NCBI GenBank assembly: GCA_016177705.1
Contig: JACOUT010000009.1
Span: 521,519 to 585,518 of the forward strand
From: Deltaproteobacteria bacterium
GTDB lineage: Bacteria; Myxococcota; UBA727; VGSZ01
DNA length: 64,000 nt
Direction: 5' to 3'
Part shown: positions 17,120-24,862 of the stretch, one piece after another
How the letters are laid out: each line of letters begins with the position of its first letter
How positions within the stretch are numbered: the first letter of the stretch is position 1
Position numbers and translations under genes: made by a program
Notes under the pieces: generated by a model
The model's input: only the letters and a program-made list of their open reading frames with translations
Told to the model about the DNA's origin: nothing
Databases searched by the model: none

Positions 17120-17992
17120 ATGGCGAAGAAGATCAAGGTCAAGCACGAGCCGACCGCGGAAGAGAAGGCCGCCGAGGAGGCGAAGAAGGCCGAGGAGGCC
17201 GCCAAAGCGGCGGCCGGCATCCAGGACGAGTTCCAGGCCAAGGGCTTTGAGCTGGTCGAGTGGATGCAGGAGCGGCAGTCGCTGATCCTCGGGCTGATCG
17301 GGCTCATCGTCACGTGCGGGCTCGCCTACGGCGTCTACACCGTGGTGCAGCGCAGCCGCAACACCGACGCCTCGGCGGCGCTCGCGGGCGCGCTCGACGT
17401 CGTCAACGCCGAGATCACCGACGCGCCGCCGAGCGGCGACGAGCCGACCTTCAAGAGCGCCGAGGAGCGCGCCAAGGTGGCCAAGGAGCGCTTGCAGCAA
17501 GTGCGCGGCGAGCACGGCGGCACGGGCGCCGCCACCCTCGCGCAGCTCTACCTCGGCCACGTGGCGCTGTCGCAGGGCGACCACGTCGGGGCCGCGCAGG
17601 CGTACCAGGACTTCCTGGCCGAGACCTCCGCGTCCGACCCGCTGCGCTTCGCCGGCCTCGCCGGCCTGGCCACCGCGCTCGACGGCAAAGGGGACCGCAA
17701 AGGCGCCATCGCCAAGCTCGACGAGCTGGTCAACCTGCCCGACACCATCGACGAGGATGCGGCGTTGTTGGAGCTCGGCCGCCTGCATCAGGCCGAGGGC
17801 AATTCGACAGCGGCCCGCGCTGCGCTCGAGCGCATCGGCAAGGACTTCCCCGAGTCGTCGCTCAAGAGCCGCGCCGAGCAGCGCCTGGCGGCGCTCGGCC
17901 CCGCGCCGGTCGGCGCCGGCACGCCCGCACCGGATGGACCACCCAAGCTCGACGTGCAGCTCACGCCGCCGGCGCCGAGCGCGACGCCGTGA
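17120..17992 (+). CDS. YfgM-like tetratricopeptide membrane protein
   Basis: The 290-residue product has a charged Ala/Glu/Lys-rich cytoplasmic N-terminus, one membrane helix (about 53-73, LILGLIGLIVTCGLAYGVYTVV), and a periplasmic TPR-type region (LAQLYLGHVALSQGDHVGAAQAYQDFL, ALLELGRLHQAEGNSTAARAALERI). A Pro-rich tail ends it. This is the architecture of YfgM, an ancillary subunit of the SecYEG translocon that hands exported proteins to periplasmic chaperones. The next gene, overlapping by four bases, encodes a BamB-like propeller, the same order as yfgM-bamB in gammaproteobacteria. The context strengthens a call that sequence alone would leave as a generic TPR protein. Confidence 0.75.
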   Translation: MAKKIKVKHEPTAEEKAAEEAKKAEEAAKAAAGIQDEFQAKGFELVEWMQERQSLILGLIGLIVTCGLAYGVYTVVQRSRNTDASAALAGALDVVNAEITDAPPSGDEPTFKSAEERAKVAKERLQQVRGEHGGTGAATLAQLYLGHVALSQGDHVGAAQAYQDFLAETSASDPLRFAGLAGLATALDGKGDRKGAIAKLDELVNLPDTIDEDAALLELGRLHQAEGNSTAARAALERIGKDFPESSLKSRAEQRLAALGPAPVGAGTPAPDGPPKLDVQLTPPAPSATP

Positions 17993-19215
17993 GGGCAGGC
18001 GGCGCGGCTCTCGCGCTCGCCGCCGCCACGCTCGTGGCGGTGCTGGCGGTGGCGCTGGCGGCGCCGGCAGCGGGCGCTGCCTCGCCGGCTGCGCGGCAGG
18101 TGTACGGGCTCGCCTGGCGCAAGCCGGTGATCGAGACCGGCCCGTGCTTTCTCTCGCTGTTCCTGCCGCCGTCCGAGGCTGAGCGCTGCACGTCGTGGAC
18201 GCGGCGCGAGACCGCCGGGCCGGCGTTTCACGCCGCCACGGGCCTGGTGCTGGTCGGCGGCAGCGATCGGACGCTGCGCGGCCTGCAGTCGGGCAGCGGG
18301 CGCGTGCAGTGGCAGGTCGCGCTGCCGGGCGCGTTGGTGGCGCGCCCGCTTTTGCACGACGACGGCGCCTACTTCGGCACCGACGATGGCCACGTGTTGC
18401 GCACCGACGTCACCTCGGGCCGCACGCGCTGGGACATCACGGTCGACGCCGAGGTGACCGAGCCCGTCGTCATCGACGACGACCTGGTGCTGGTGGTCAC
18501 CGGCAACGACTCGCTGTACGCGCTCAAGCGGGAGACCGGCGAGGCGGCGTGGGTGCATAAGCACCCGCTGCCGCGCGCGATCACGCTGCGTGGCCAGGGG
18601 GCGCCGCTGGTGATCTCGGTGCCGACGCCGGCCGGGCCGAAGCGTCAGGTGCTGATCGGACACGCCAGCGGCCGGCTGACCATCCTCGAGCGCGACACCG
18701 GCACGGTCATCGACGAGCTCGGCTTGTCGGGGGACGACAGCTTCGGCGACCTCGACGCCGACCCGTTCGTGCAGCGCGGCCACGTCGTGGTGGCGTCCGC
18801 CTCGCGCGGCGTCATCGCGCTCGACGTCAAGAGCCACGCCGAGGTGTGGCGCGCGCCGGAGCCCGGCGTGGTGCGCCTGGCGCGCGGCGGTAACCACCTG
18901 GTTATCGGCGCCGGACCGGGCAAGGTGGTCGCGCTCGACGCCATCACGGGCGCGCCGCGCTGGCGCTTCACCTTCGACAAGGGCGCGCCATCGCGCCTGG
19001 TGGTCAAGGGCGGCCGCGTGCACGTCGCCTCCGACCGGGGCTCGGTCTACGTGCTCGACCTGTTCACCGGCCGACCGCTGCAATACCTCGGCTCCGGCTT
19101 GGGGGTGGCCGCCGACCTCGAGCTCAGCAACGACGCCATGTTCGTGACCACGGCGGCGGGCGAGGTGCTCGCGCTGTCGAACGCCTTCTCGGGGATCGCC
19201 CACGCCAAGCGGTGA
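17989..19215 (+). CDS. bamB: BamB-like PQQ-repeat beta-propeller
   Basis: GTG 17989 overlaps the stop of the upstream gene and gives a signal peptide (VRAGGAALALAAATLVAVLAV...GAAS). The 408-residue product is a string of PQQ/WD-like blades: GLQSGSGRVQWQVALPG, RTDVTSGRTRWDI, ALKRETGEAAWVHK, ALDVKSHAEVWRA, ALDAITGAPRWRF and VLDLFTGRPLQYLG. BamB is the propeller subunit of the barrel assembly machine, helping BamA insert outer-membrane proteins. Unlike E. coli BamB, no lipobox Cys follows the signal peptide, so the protein may be soluble in the periplasm. A generic PQQ-repeat exported protein is the alternative; the yfgM-like neighbour favours BamB. Confidence 0.72.
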   Translation: MRAGGAALALAAATLVAVLAVALAAPAAGAASPAARQVYGLAWRKPVIETGPCFLSLFLPPSEAERCTSWTRRETAGPAFHAATGLVLVGGSDRTLRGLQSGSGRVQWQVALPGALVARPLLHDDGAYFGTDDGHVLRTDVTSGRTRWDITVDAEVTEPVVIDDDLVLVVTGNDSLYALKRETGEAAWVHKHPLPRAITLRGQGAPLVISVPTPAGPKRQVLIGHASGRLTILERDTGTVIDELGLSGDDSFGDLDADPFVQRGHVVVASASRGVIALDVKSHAEVWRAPEPGVVRLARGGNHLVIGAGPGKVVALDAITGAPRWRFTFDKGAPSRLVVKGGRVHVASDRGSVYVLDLFTGRPLQYLGSGLGVAADLELSNDAMFVTTAAGEVLALSNAFSGIAHAKR

Positions 19216-19266
19216 CGGTTGCCCGGGCGTGAACCCGCTGGCGAACCTGCTAGGAGAGTGGCTGCC

Positions 19267-19692
19267 ATGGCGTCGCCGGCGGGCCTGAAGAAGCACATCC
19301 GGGTGGTGGCGGCGCTGATCCGCGCCGAGGGCAAGGTGCTGCTGACGCAGCGCAAGCCCGGCAAGCACCTCGGCATGTCGTGGGAATTTCCCGGCGGCAA
19401 GGTCGAGGAGGGCGAGACCGACGACCAGGCGTTGATCCGCGAGCTGCGCGAGGAGCTCGGGGTGACCGTGGTGGTGGGCACGCGCTGCTTCGAGACGCGC
19501 CACCACTACGGCGCGCGCGAGATGCACCTGGTGGTCTACCGGTGCCGCGTGGTGGAGGGCGAGCCGAAGGCGCTCGAGGCGCACGCGCTCGAGTGGGTGG
19601 ACGAGCGGCGCGTGGGCGAGCGCGAGTTCCTGCCGGCCGACAAGCCGCTGGTCCACGGCCTGCAGTTCGGCCTTATCGCCGACGACTGGTGA
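19267..19692 (+). CDS. mutT: Nudix hydrolase, MutT-like
   Basis: The 141-residue cytoplasmic protein has a complete Nudix box at about residues 43-65: GGKVEEGE-x7-RELREELGV, with the Glu residues that bind Mg2+. It also has the MutT-like N-terminal strand (RVVAALIRAEGKVLLTQRKPGKH) and WEFPGGK. MutT removes 8-oxo-dGTP from the nucleotide pool and prevents A-to-C transversions. Length fits MutT (about 130). I take ATG 19267 rather than the GTG at 19219; the former gives a usual N-terminus, and GGAGAG lies just upstream (19253-19258). Confidence 0.85.
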   Translation: MASPAGLKKHIRVVAALIRAEGKVLLTQRKPGKHLGMSWEFPGGKVEEGETDDQALIRELREELGVTVVVGTRCFETRHHYGAREMHLVVYRCRVVEGEPKALEAHALEWVDERRVGEREFLPADKPLVHGLQFGLIADDW

Positions 19693-19769
19693 CCGCCGGG
19701 GTCTGGCCGGCACGGGCAGGCCCGTCCAAGGCCAACCCCCTGGAATCCCGAAACGGATTTAGAGTTACC

Positions 19770-19783
19770 ATAATATGTATTAT
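19770..19783. promoter_or_regulatory. AT-rich palindrome in an AT-rich island
   Basis: ATAATA-TG-TATTAT is a perfect 6-bp dyad in a stretch (about 19741-19795) that is much richer in A+T than the rest of the window. It lies between convergent mutT and the cytochrome gene, so it does not precede any annotated start. It could be an operator, a promoter for an unannotated transcript or a foreign remnant. Confidence 0.3.
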
Positions 19784-19871
19784 CGGACATCTGGAGATCG
19801 GCCGGCGGACTGTCGCCCAACGGTCGCCGGCCAGCGGACCATCGGTCCCGTCCGGCCGTCCCGCCGTCAGC

Positions 19872-20267
19872 TCAGCGGTGGCACTTGATGCACTCGGGCT
19901 TGGGCGGATGGTGCTCCCCCAAGCAGCGCCCGCCCGGCTGCGCACAGCGGTGCTGACTCAGATTTTCGCCGGCCACGCCATGGCACGCCTGGCAGCTCTC
20001 GTTGACCCGCTTCTCCACCGTGCGCTTGTCGGTGACGAAGCCCTTGGCGGCGGTCGCGTGGGCCGGGTCCACCGGCGGGTCCGACTCGACGCCGATCAGC
20101 TCGCCCTTGAGGTTCAGCCGAAGCTTGTGATGCGGCTCCGGCCCCATGGGTGGCGGCCGGTCTTGCGAGCCCAGGTAGCCGAAGGCCGCCAGCACGCCTC
20201 CGACGACGATCACGAACACGGCGGTGCGCGTCGTGCGCTGTGCCTTGGACATGCCTGCTTCAGCCAT
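19872..20267 (-). CDS. membrane-anchored diheme c-type cytochrome
   Basis: The 131-residue product has an N-terminal membrane anchor (about 14-33, TAVFVIVVGGVLAAFGYLG) and two heme-attachment motifs, CQACH near residue 91 and CIKCH at the extreme C-terminus, with several other His residues that could be axial ligands. It is therefore expected to carry electrons on the periplasmic face of the inner membrane. The spacing does not match a named class, and it lacks the length of NapC/NirT proteins. ATG 20267 has GGAG five bases upstream. The gene lies 25 bp behind a large lipoprotein gene on the same strand, but no oxidoreductase partner is in the window. Confidence 0.75.
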   Translation of the reverse strand: MAEAGMSKAQRTTRTAVFVIVVGGVLAAFGYLGSQDRPPPMGPEPHHKLRLNLKGELIGVESDPPVDPAHATAAKGFVTDKRTVEKRVNESCQACHGVAGENLSQHRCAQPGGRCLGEHHPPKPECIKCHR

Positions 20268-20292
20268 CAGTGCTCCGTCGTTGGACGCGCTG

Positions 20293-21507
20293 CTACCACG
20301 GCGCGCCGACCGTGACCTGGTCCGTCCGCATCAAACGGGCGGCGCCGCCGTCCACCACCACCTGGCCCGCGATCCAGGCCTCGCCGACGCCGGAGTTCAC
20401 CGGGAACGGCCCGAGCCAGCCGAGGTGTTCCCCCGCCATGGAGACGCGGATCACCGCAGTGACGTAGCCGGCGGCGGCGAGCGGCACGGCGGCGATCTGC
20501 ACCACGCCGTCGGAAAGCGGCACGTACAGCACCTGCTCGCCGACGACGTCGGGCCCGGGCGTCTCCCGCAGCGCCGCGCAGGAGGTGCCGGGCTCGCGGA
20601 AGTCGCACGCGCTCGCCCTGCCCGCGCTCTCGACCAGCAGACGCATGCCGAGCTGTGATGGCTCGTCGGCGTGGTAGCGCAGCCCCAACTCGAGGCCGGG
20701 CTCGCTCTCGCCCACGCCGCTGATGCCGAGGCCACAGCGGGCGCCGTCGGCGTCGAGCCAGATGACCTGGGGGCCGTGCGCCAGCAGCACCGGCTGCTGG
20801 TCGAACGACGTCACGCCGGCGCCGAGCGCGGTCCACGGTCCCGGCACCCCGCCCTGCGGCTCCACCCACATCGAGACCACGGCCGCCGGCTGGTCGAGCA
20901 CGGCGCCCACCGCCACCGTGAGCGCAAGGCTCGCGTCGATGGTGCGCTCATGGTCGGGCTGCGTGAAGCGCGCGCCGCCCACCGCCGACGGCGGCCCGAC
21001 CAACGGCAGCTCGGCCGCGCGCTCGCCGGCTGGGGTGACCAGGGTGGCGCGCAGGCTGAAGCCCTCGCCGAGCGAGCGCAGCTCGGGCACCACCACCTGC
21101 TGCGTGAGGTGCTGTTGTGCGTCACCGAGCAGCACCCGCTGGTACGGCACGAAGGGCGCGCAGGCATCGCCCCCGTCGACGTCGCTGCGCTCGACGGTGA
21201 GCGTCGCGGTGGCGGCGCGGAAGCTCACCACCAGGTCGGCGTCGAAGGTCGCCTCGACCGTGGCGCCCGGCGCGGGGCTCTGCCAGAGCACTTCGCCGGC
21301 GGCCGGCGGCCCGCACAGGTTGTTGGTGCCGCAATCGGTGCCCGCCGGGCAGTCGAAGTCGCTGGCGCACTCGTGGGCGCAGAAGCCCTCGCGGCAGCCG
21401 CTGCCGTCGGGACAATCGCCGTCGAGCGCGCACGGCGGCGCGCAGCCGTGCAGGCAGCACGCGGCGAGCGCGACCATGACGGCGAGCGGCGCCGGCCGTG
21501 CCGACAT
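20293..21507 (-). CDS. large lipoprotein with Cys-rich N-terminus
   Basis: The 404-residue product starts with a lipoprotein signal (MSARPAPLAVMVALAACCLHGC) and then a Cys-rich region of about 50 residues with repeated C-x5-C-x5-C spacing (CALDGDCPDGSGC, CASDFDCPAGTDC), as in Dickkopf/EGF-like modules. The rest is beta-rich with no catalytic motif. Its ATG overlaps the stop of the upstream lipoprotein gene (shared bases at 21507), so the two are likely made together and may form a surface complex. The family is not recognised. Confidence 0.7.
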   Translation of the reverse strand: MSARPAPLAVMVALAACCLHGCAPPCALDGDCPDGSGCREGFCAHECASDFDCPAGTDCGTNNLCGPPAAGEVLWQSPAPGATVEATFDADLVVSFRAATATLTVERSDVDGGDACAPFVPYQRVLLGDAQQHLTQQVVVPELRSLGEGFSLRATLVTPAGERAAELPLVGPPSAVGGARFTQPDHERTIDASLALTVAVGAVLDQPAAVVSMWVEPQGGVPGPWTALGAGVTSFDQQPVLLAHGPQVIWLDADGARCGLGISGVGESEPGLELGLRYHADEPSQLGMRLLVESAGRASACDFREPGTSCAALRETPGPDVVGEQVLYVPLSDGVVQIAAVPLAAAGYVTAVIRVSMAGEHLGWLGPFPVNSGVGEAWIAGQVVVDGGAARLMRTDQVTVGAPW

Positions 21508-24326
21508 CAGCAGCCCGCCTGATAGGTAATGACCACCACCGAGCCTTCGGGCGCCGGCGCGTCGAGCAGCACCGCGCTGGTACCCGGCAGCAGCGTGAAC
21601 GCAGTGGTGGGCGTGCCGTCGATGGTGACCACGATGGTGCCTGACTGTGGCGGCGATCCCAGGCGGAACAGGCGCTGCAGGCCGAAGGTGGCGTTGCCGA
21701 TGGTCGAGAGCTGCGCGCCCCAGTCGGCGGCCGTGATGTCGAGGAAGACGCCGCTGAAGGCGTCGGCGACGAACTGGTAGCGCGGCGCCCACAGCGGCGT
21801 GCCCACCATGGAGAACAGCACCGGCGCGTTGGTTACCGAGCCGATCTTCAGGCCGTTCAGGAACTCCACGTAGGCCTCGGGCGGGCGCGCGGCGCTCGGG
21901 TCCAGCGCGGCAACGTCCGGGATGTCGCCGCCGTCCTCCTCGTCGCTCACCACCACCACGCTGAGCGCGGCGGATGGGCGCGCGAAGCCGGCGTTGGTGG
22001 TGTTGGCGTAGTCGTCGAGCGCGCGGCGCATCGCCTCGAGGCCGAGCTCGAGCCCGCCGCCCTCGACGCCCACCCGCACCTGATCCGCGAACAGCGCCGC
22101 GAGCCCGGGCGTCGAGTCGCGCAGGAACGGCCCGACCAAGGGGCCGCCCGTGCCGCCGAGCACGTCGGTGGTGGTGACGCCGATGTGGAAGTCGAGGTTG
22201 GGATCGGAGGCACCCGCGATGAAGGCGTCGAAGTTGGCGGCCAGGATCTCCTGGTCGTCGAACATCGAGCCCGAGTCATCGACGACGAAAAGCACATCGA
22301 CCGCGGTGCTGCCCGCGACCACGAAGGTCTCGGTGATGGCCGATCCAGCGGGCTCGACGTGCAGGCGCAGGTGCACGCGCGCCTCAAGGCCCTCGCTGGT
22401 GCGCGCGACCAGGTCGGCATCGTAGGTGCCGGCGGGCGCCAGTCGTGGCGCCACGTCCATCGAGAGCAGCGCCCCTGGCTCCAACGCCATCGGCAGGGTC
22501 GGCGGCGGTGCGTCGAAGGGCGCGGTCGGCGGATCCAGCTCGATGGCATCGACGCTGACGAGCGCGGCGCCGTCGTTCAGGAAGCCCGCGCTACGCGCTT
22601 CGGTCGGGCAGCCCTCGACGACAGGCCCAAACTCGAGCAGCGGCGGGTCGCCGACCAGCGCGCCGGCGACGCCGCGCGCCGTCGCCGACACCAAGAGCTC
22701 GGCGGCGGTGCCGGCGAAGGTCAGCGAGACGAAGGCGCTGTGCGAGCCGGTGTTGCTCGAGGTGAAGCCGAAGTCGAGCGAGCCGCTGCCGCCGGGCGCG
22801 ACGGTGGCAAGGCGGGCGGCGGAGAACGTGAAGCCGTCGTCGAATGAGAGCCCATCGGCCGGGGCGGCGCGTTGCAGGTCGCAGGGTGCGTCGCCGACGT
22901 TTTGCACCGTCACGCTCCCCTGCGAGCCACGGCCGATGGGCACGGCCCCGAGGTTGGTGTTGGCGGGCGAAGCGCGCGGCTGGCAGCCGGTCGTGCCGCT
23001 CAAATAGGCGAGCGGCATGAGCGCGTCGGGCACGCCCTCACCGGTCACCGTCAGAGTGCCCTCGGCGCCGCCGGCGGCCGCCGCGGACGCCGACCCTTCG
23101 GCGCGCAGGCGCAGCACCAGCGCGGCACCAGGGCCGAGCGCGGTCGCGCTCGGCGTGGGCGCCACCAGGGAGAAGCCGTCGCCGTCGACGACGAAGCCGG
23201 ATAGCGCCACCGGCACGGTGCCGGCCGAGCGCGCGACCACCTCGACCTCGCGCGCCTGTCCCGGGTCGAGCACGCCGAAGTGCAGCGCCGACGGGACGAG
23301 CTGCAGCGCCGGGCCGGGCGACGAGCCTTCGAGCGGGATCAGCACCTCGGGCGAGACGGGATCGTTGCTGTGCACGAGCAGGCTGGCGCCGAGCGCTCCC
23401 ACCGGCTGCGCAGGCGTCCAGGTCAGCGTGACCGCGGCGCTGCCGCCCTCCGCGATCTGCAGCGGCATGGGGTCAGTGGCGGGCGCCACCGCGTCGCTCG
23501 CCAACACCTCGAGGGCGGTGACCACCAGGCCGCCCGTGCCGGCGTTGCGCAAGGTCACGACAGCGTTCGCGCTGGCCCCTGCCGCCACCTCGCCGTAGTC
23601 GACCGTGCGCGGGTCGGCCTCGATGCGCGGCGCCAGCCCTTCGCCGCCGAGCGCCACCTCGGGACCGCACAACGTGCCGCAGATCTCGACCAGCGCGCGC
23701 GCCTGATAAGGGCCGCCGCGCGCCGGCAGGAAGTCGATGGCGACGTCGAGCGCCTCGCCGGCCTCGATGGACAAGACGGTGGTGGCGGCGCCTCCCACCA
23801 CGAAGCCGGCGCCGTCGATGACGAGCGGCAGCGCGAGGCGCTCGCCCGACAGGTTGGTGACGGTCAGCGCGCGCTGGGCGCCGGTGCCGACAGCGATCGC
23901 TCCAAAGTCGAGCGTCGCAGGCGCCAGGGACACCGCCGGCGGGTCGCCGGCGCCAGTGAGCGGTACCAAGAGCGCGGTGCCGTCGGGCGCCTCGATGACG
24001 ACGCTGCCGGCGCTGGCGCCCTCCTGTTGCGGCGCGAACTCGACGGCCAGCTCGCACAGCGCGTTCGGCGCCATCGGCAAGGCGCACGGCGCGGTGAGAG
24101 CGTAACCGCCGCCCTGCACCGCTGGCGCGGCGGTGGGCGCGTACGGACCGTTGCCGTCGTTGATGACGGCGATAGTCGCCGTGGCGCGGGCGCCGATCGG
24201 CAGGCGGCCAAAGTCGACGTTCGCGGGAGTTACGCGAAGCTCGACCACCACCTGGTCGATGGGCTCGCCGCCGCAGTCGCACGAGGCGGCGAGCAGCACG
24301 AGCAACACGCGCGCCACGCGACTCAT
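21507..24326 (-). CDS. lipoprotein with Hydin-like repeats and a von Willebrand A domain
   Basis: The 939-residue product begins with a lipoprotein signal (MSRVARVLLVLLAASC). It then has about six immunoglobulin-like ASPM-SPD-2-Hydin (choice-of-anchor D) repeats, each opening with a motif like VDFGRLPIGARA, LDFGAIAVG, VDYGEVAAG, LHFGVLDPG, NLGAVPIGRG or LEFGPVVEG. The C-terminal third carries a von Willebrand A domain with an intact metal site (FVVDDSGSM, then GVTTTD). This layout suggests a long surface stalk presenting a metal-dependent binding domain, perhaps for adhesion. The start is set by the lipobox; the frame upstream of it has no such signal. It is divergent from the 24468 gene. Confidence 0.8.
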   Translation of the reverse strand: MSRVARVLLVLLAASCDCGGEPIDQVVVELRVTPANVDFGRLPIGARATATIAVINDGNGPYAPTAAPAVQGGGYALTAPCALPMAPNALCELAVEFAPQQEGASAGSVVIEAPDGTALLVPLTGAGDPPAVSLAPATLDFGAIAVGTGAQRALTVTNLSGERLALPLVIDGAGFVVGGAATTVLSIEAGEALDVAIDFLPARGGPYQARALVEICGTLCGPEVALGGEGLAPRIEADPRTVDYGEVAAGASANAVVTLRNAGTGGLVVTALEVLASDAVAPATDPMPLQIAEGGSAAVTLTWTPAQPVGALGASLLVHSNDPVSPEVLIPLEGSSPGPALQLVPSALHFGVLDPGQAREVEVVARSAGTVPVALSGFVVDGDGFSLVAPTPSATALGPGAALVLRLRAEGSASAAAAGGAEGTLTVTGEGVPDALMPLAYLSGTTGCQPRASPANTNLGAVPIGRGSQGSVTVQNVGDAPCDLQRAAPADGLSFDDGFTFSAARLATVAPGGSGSLDFGFTSSNTGSHSAFVSLTFAGTAAELLVSATARGVAGALVGDPPLLEFGPVVEGCPTEARSAGFLNDGAALVSVDAIELDPPTAPFDAPPPTLPMALEPGALLSMDVAPRLAPAGTYDADLVARTSEGLEARVHLRLHVEPAGSAITETFVVAGSTAVDVLFVVDDSGSMFDDQEILAANFDAFIAGASDPNLDFHIGVTTTDVLGGTGGPLVGPFLRDSTPGLAALFADQVRVGVEGGGLELGLEAMRRALDDYANTTNAGFARPSAALSVVVVSDEEDGGDIPDVAALDPSAARPPEAYVEFLNGLKIGSVTNAPVLFSMVGTPLWAPRYQFVADAFSGVFLDITAADWGAQLSTIGNATFGLQRLFRLGSPPQSGTIVVTIDGTPTTAFTLLPGTSAVLLDAPAPEGSVVVITYQAGC

Positions 24327-24415
24327 GGGGGGCAGTGTAGCAGGGGCGCTCGGCAGGCCGCCCGGTGGTCGCAACTCGCACCGGCCTGCGGCGGTTTTCG
24401 GGCGCCCGTGCCCAC

Positions 24416-24445
24416 TTGCGGGGTTGGTTTCGCCCGTGCTTAGGT
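24416..24445 (+). promoter_or_regulatory. possible sigma70-type promoter for the 24468 gene
   Basis: TTGCGG (24416-24421) and TTAGGT (24440-24445) are separated by 18 bases, about 23 bp upstream of the ATG. Both boxes are imperfect matches, and G+C-rich genomes give such pairs by chance, so this is tentative. Confidence 0.25.
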
Positions 24446-24467
24446 GCGACGTCCTCGTGGAGGCGAG

Positions 24468-24803
24468 ATGGAAGAGGTCGAGATCATCGGTACCTTCGAC
24501 AGCGAGGAGACGGCGCGCGGCGTCGCCAAGGCGCTCAACGCCTTCTTCGGCTGGCTGTTCGAGGGCAACCGGGAGAGCGAACCACCGCCCTTCTTCGCGG
24601 ACTTCGGGGTCAACACCGAGGACTACGTGCTCGACGAGGGCGACATCGACTGGCCGGAGCCGGCGCGCGCACGGGTGCGCGGGCCCAAGGTCGCTGTCAC
24701 CGCCGAGACCAGCCAGACGGTCGACACGCTGCAGGAGCTGCTCGAGGCGCTCGGCGCGTTCGACGTCTACCAGGTGGATGACGAGGAAGAAGACGAAGAC
24801 TGA
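24468..24803 (+). CDS. small acidic cytoplasmic protein of unknown function
   Basis: The 111-residue product has no signal peptide and a strongly acidic end (DDEEEDED). The N-terminal half looks like a small alpha/beta fold (EEVEIIGTFDSEETARGVAKALNAFF), of the kind seen in ferredoxin-like or ACT-like regulatory domains, and TVDTLQELLEALGAFDVYQV repeats the strand-helix theme. The ATG is chosen for the GGAGG ribosome-binding site at 24459-24463. It may belong to a conserved uncharacterised family, but I cannot name it. The following gene starts 59 bp downstream. Confidence 0.7.
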   Translation: MEEVEIIGTFDSEETARGVAKALNAFFGWLFEGNRESEPPPFFADFGVNTEDYVLDEGDIDWPEPARARVRGPKVAVTAETSQTVDTLQELLEALGAFDVYQVDDEEEDED

Positions 24804-24862
24804 CCTCCCGCGCCGCCGCCCGCCACCCCGCCCAGTTCGCGCGCCCGCCACCCGAGGACCTG

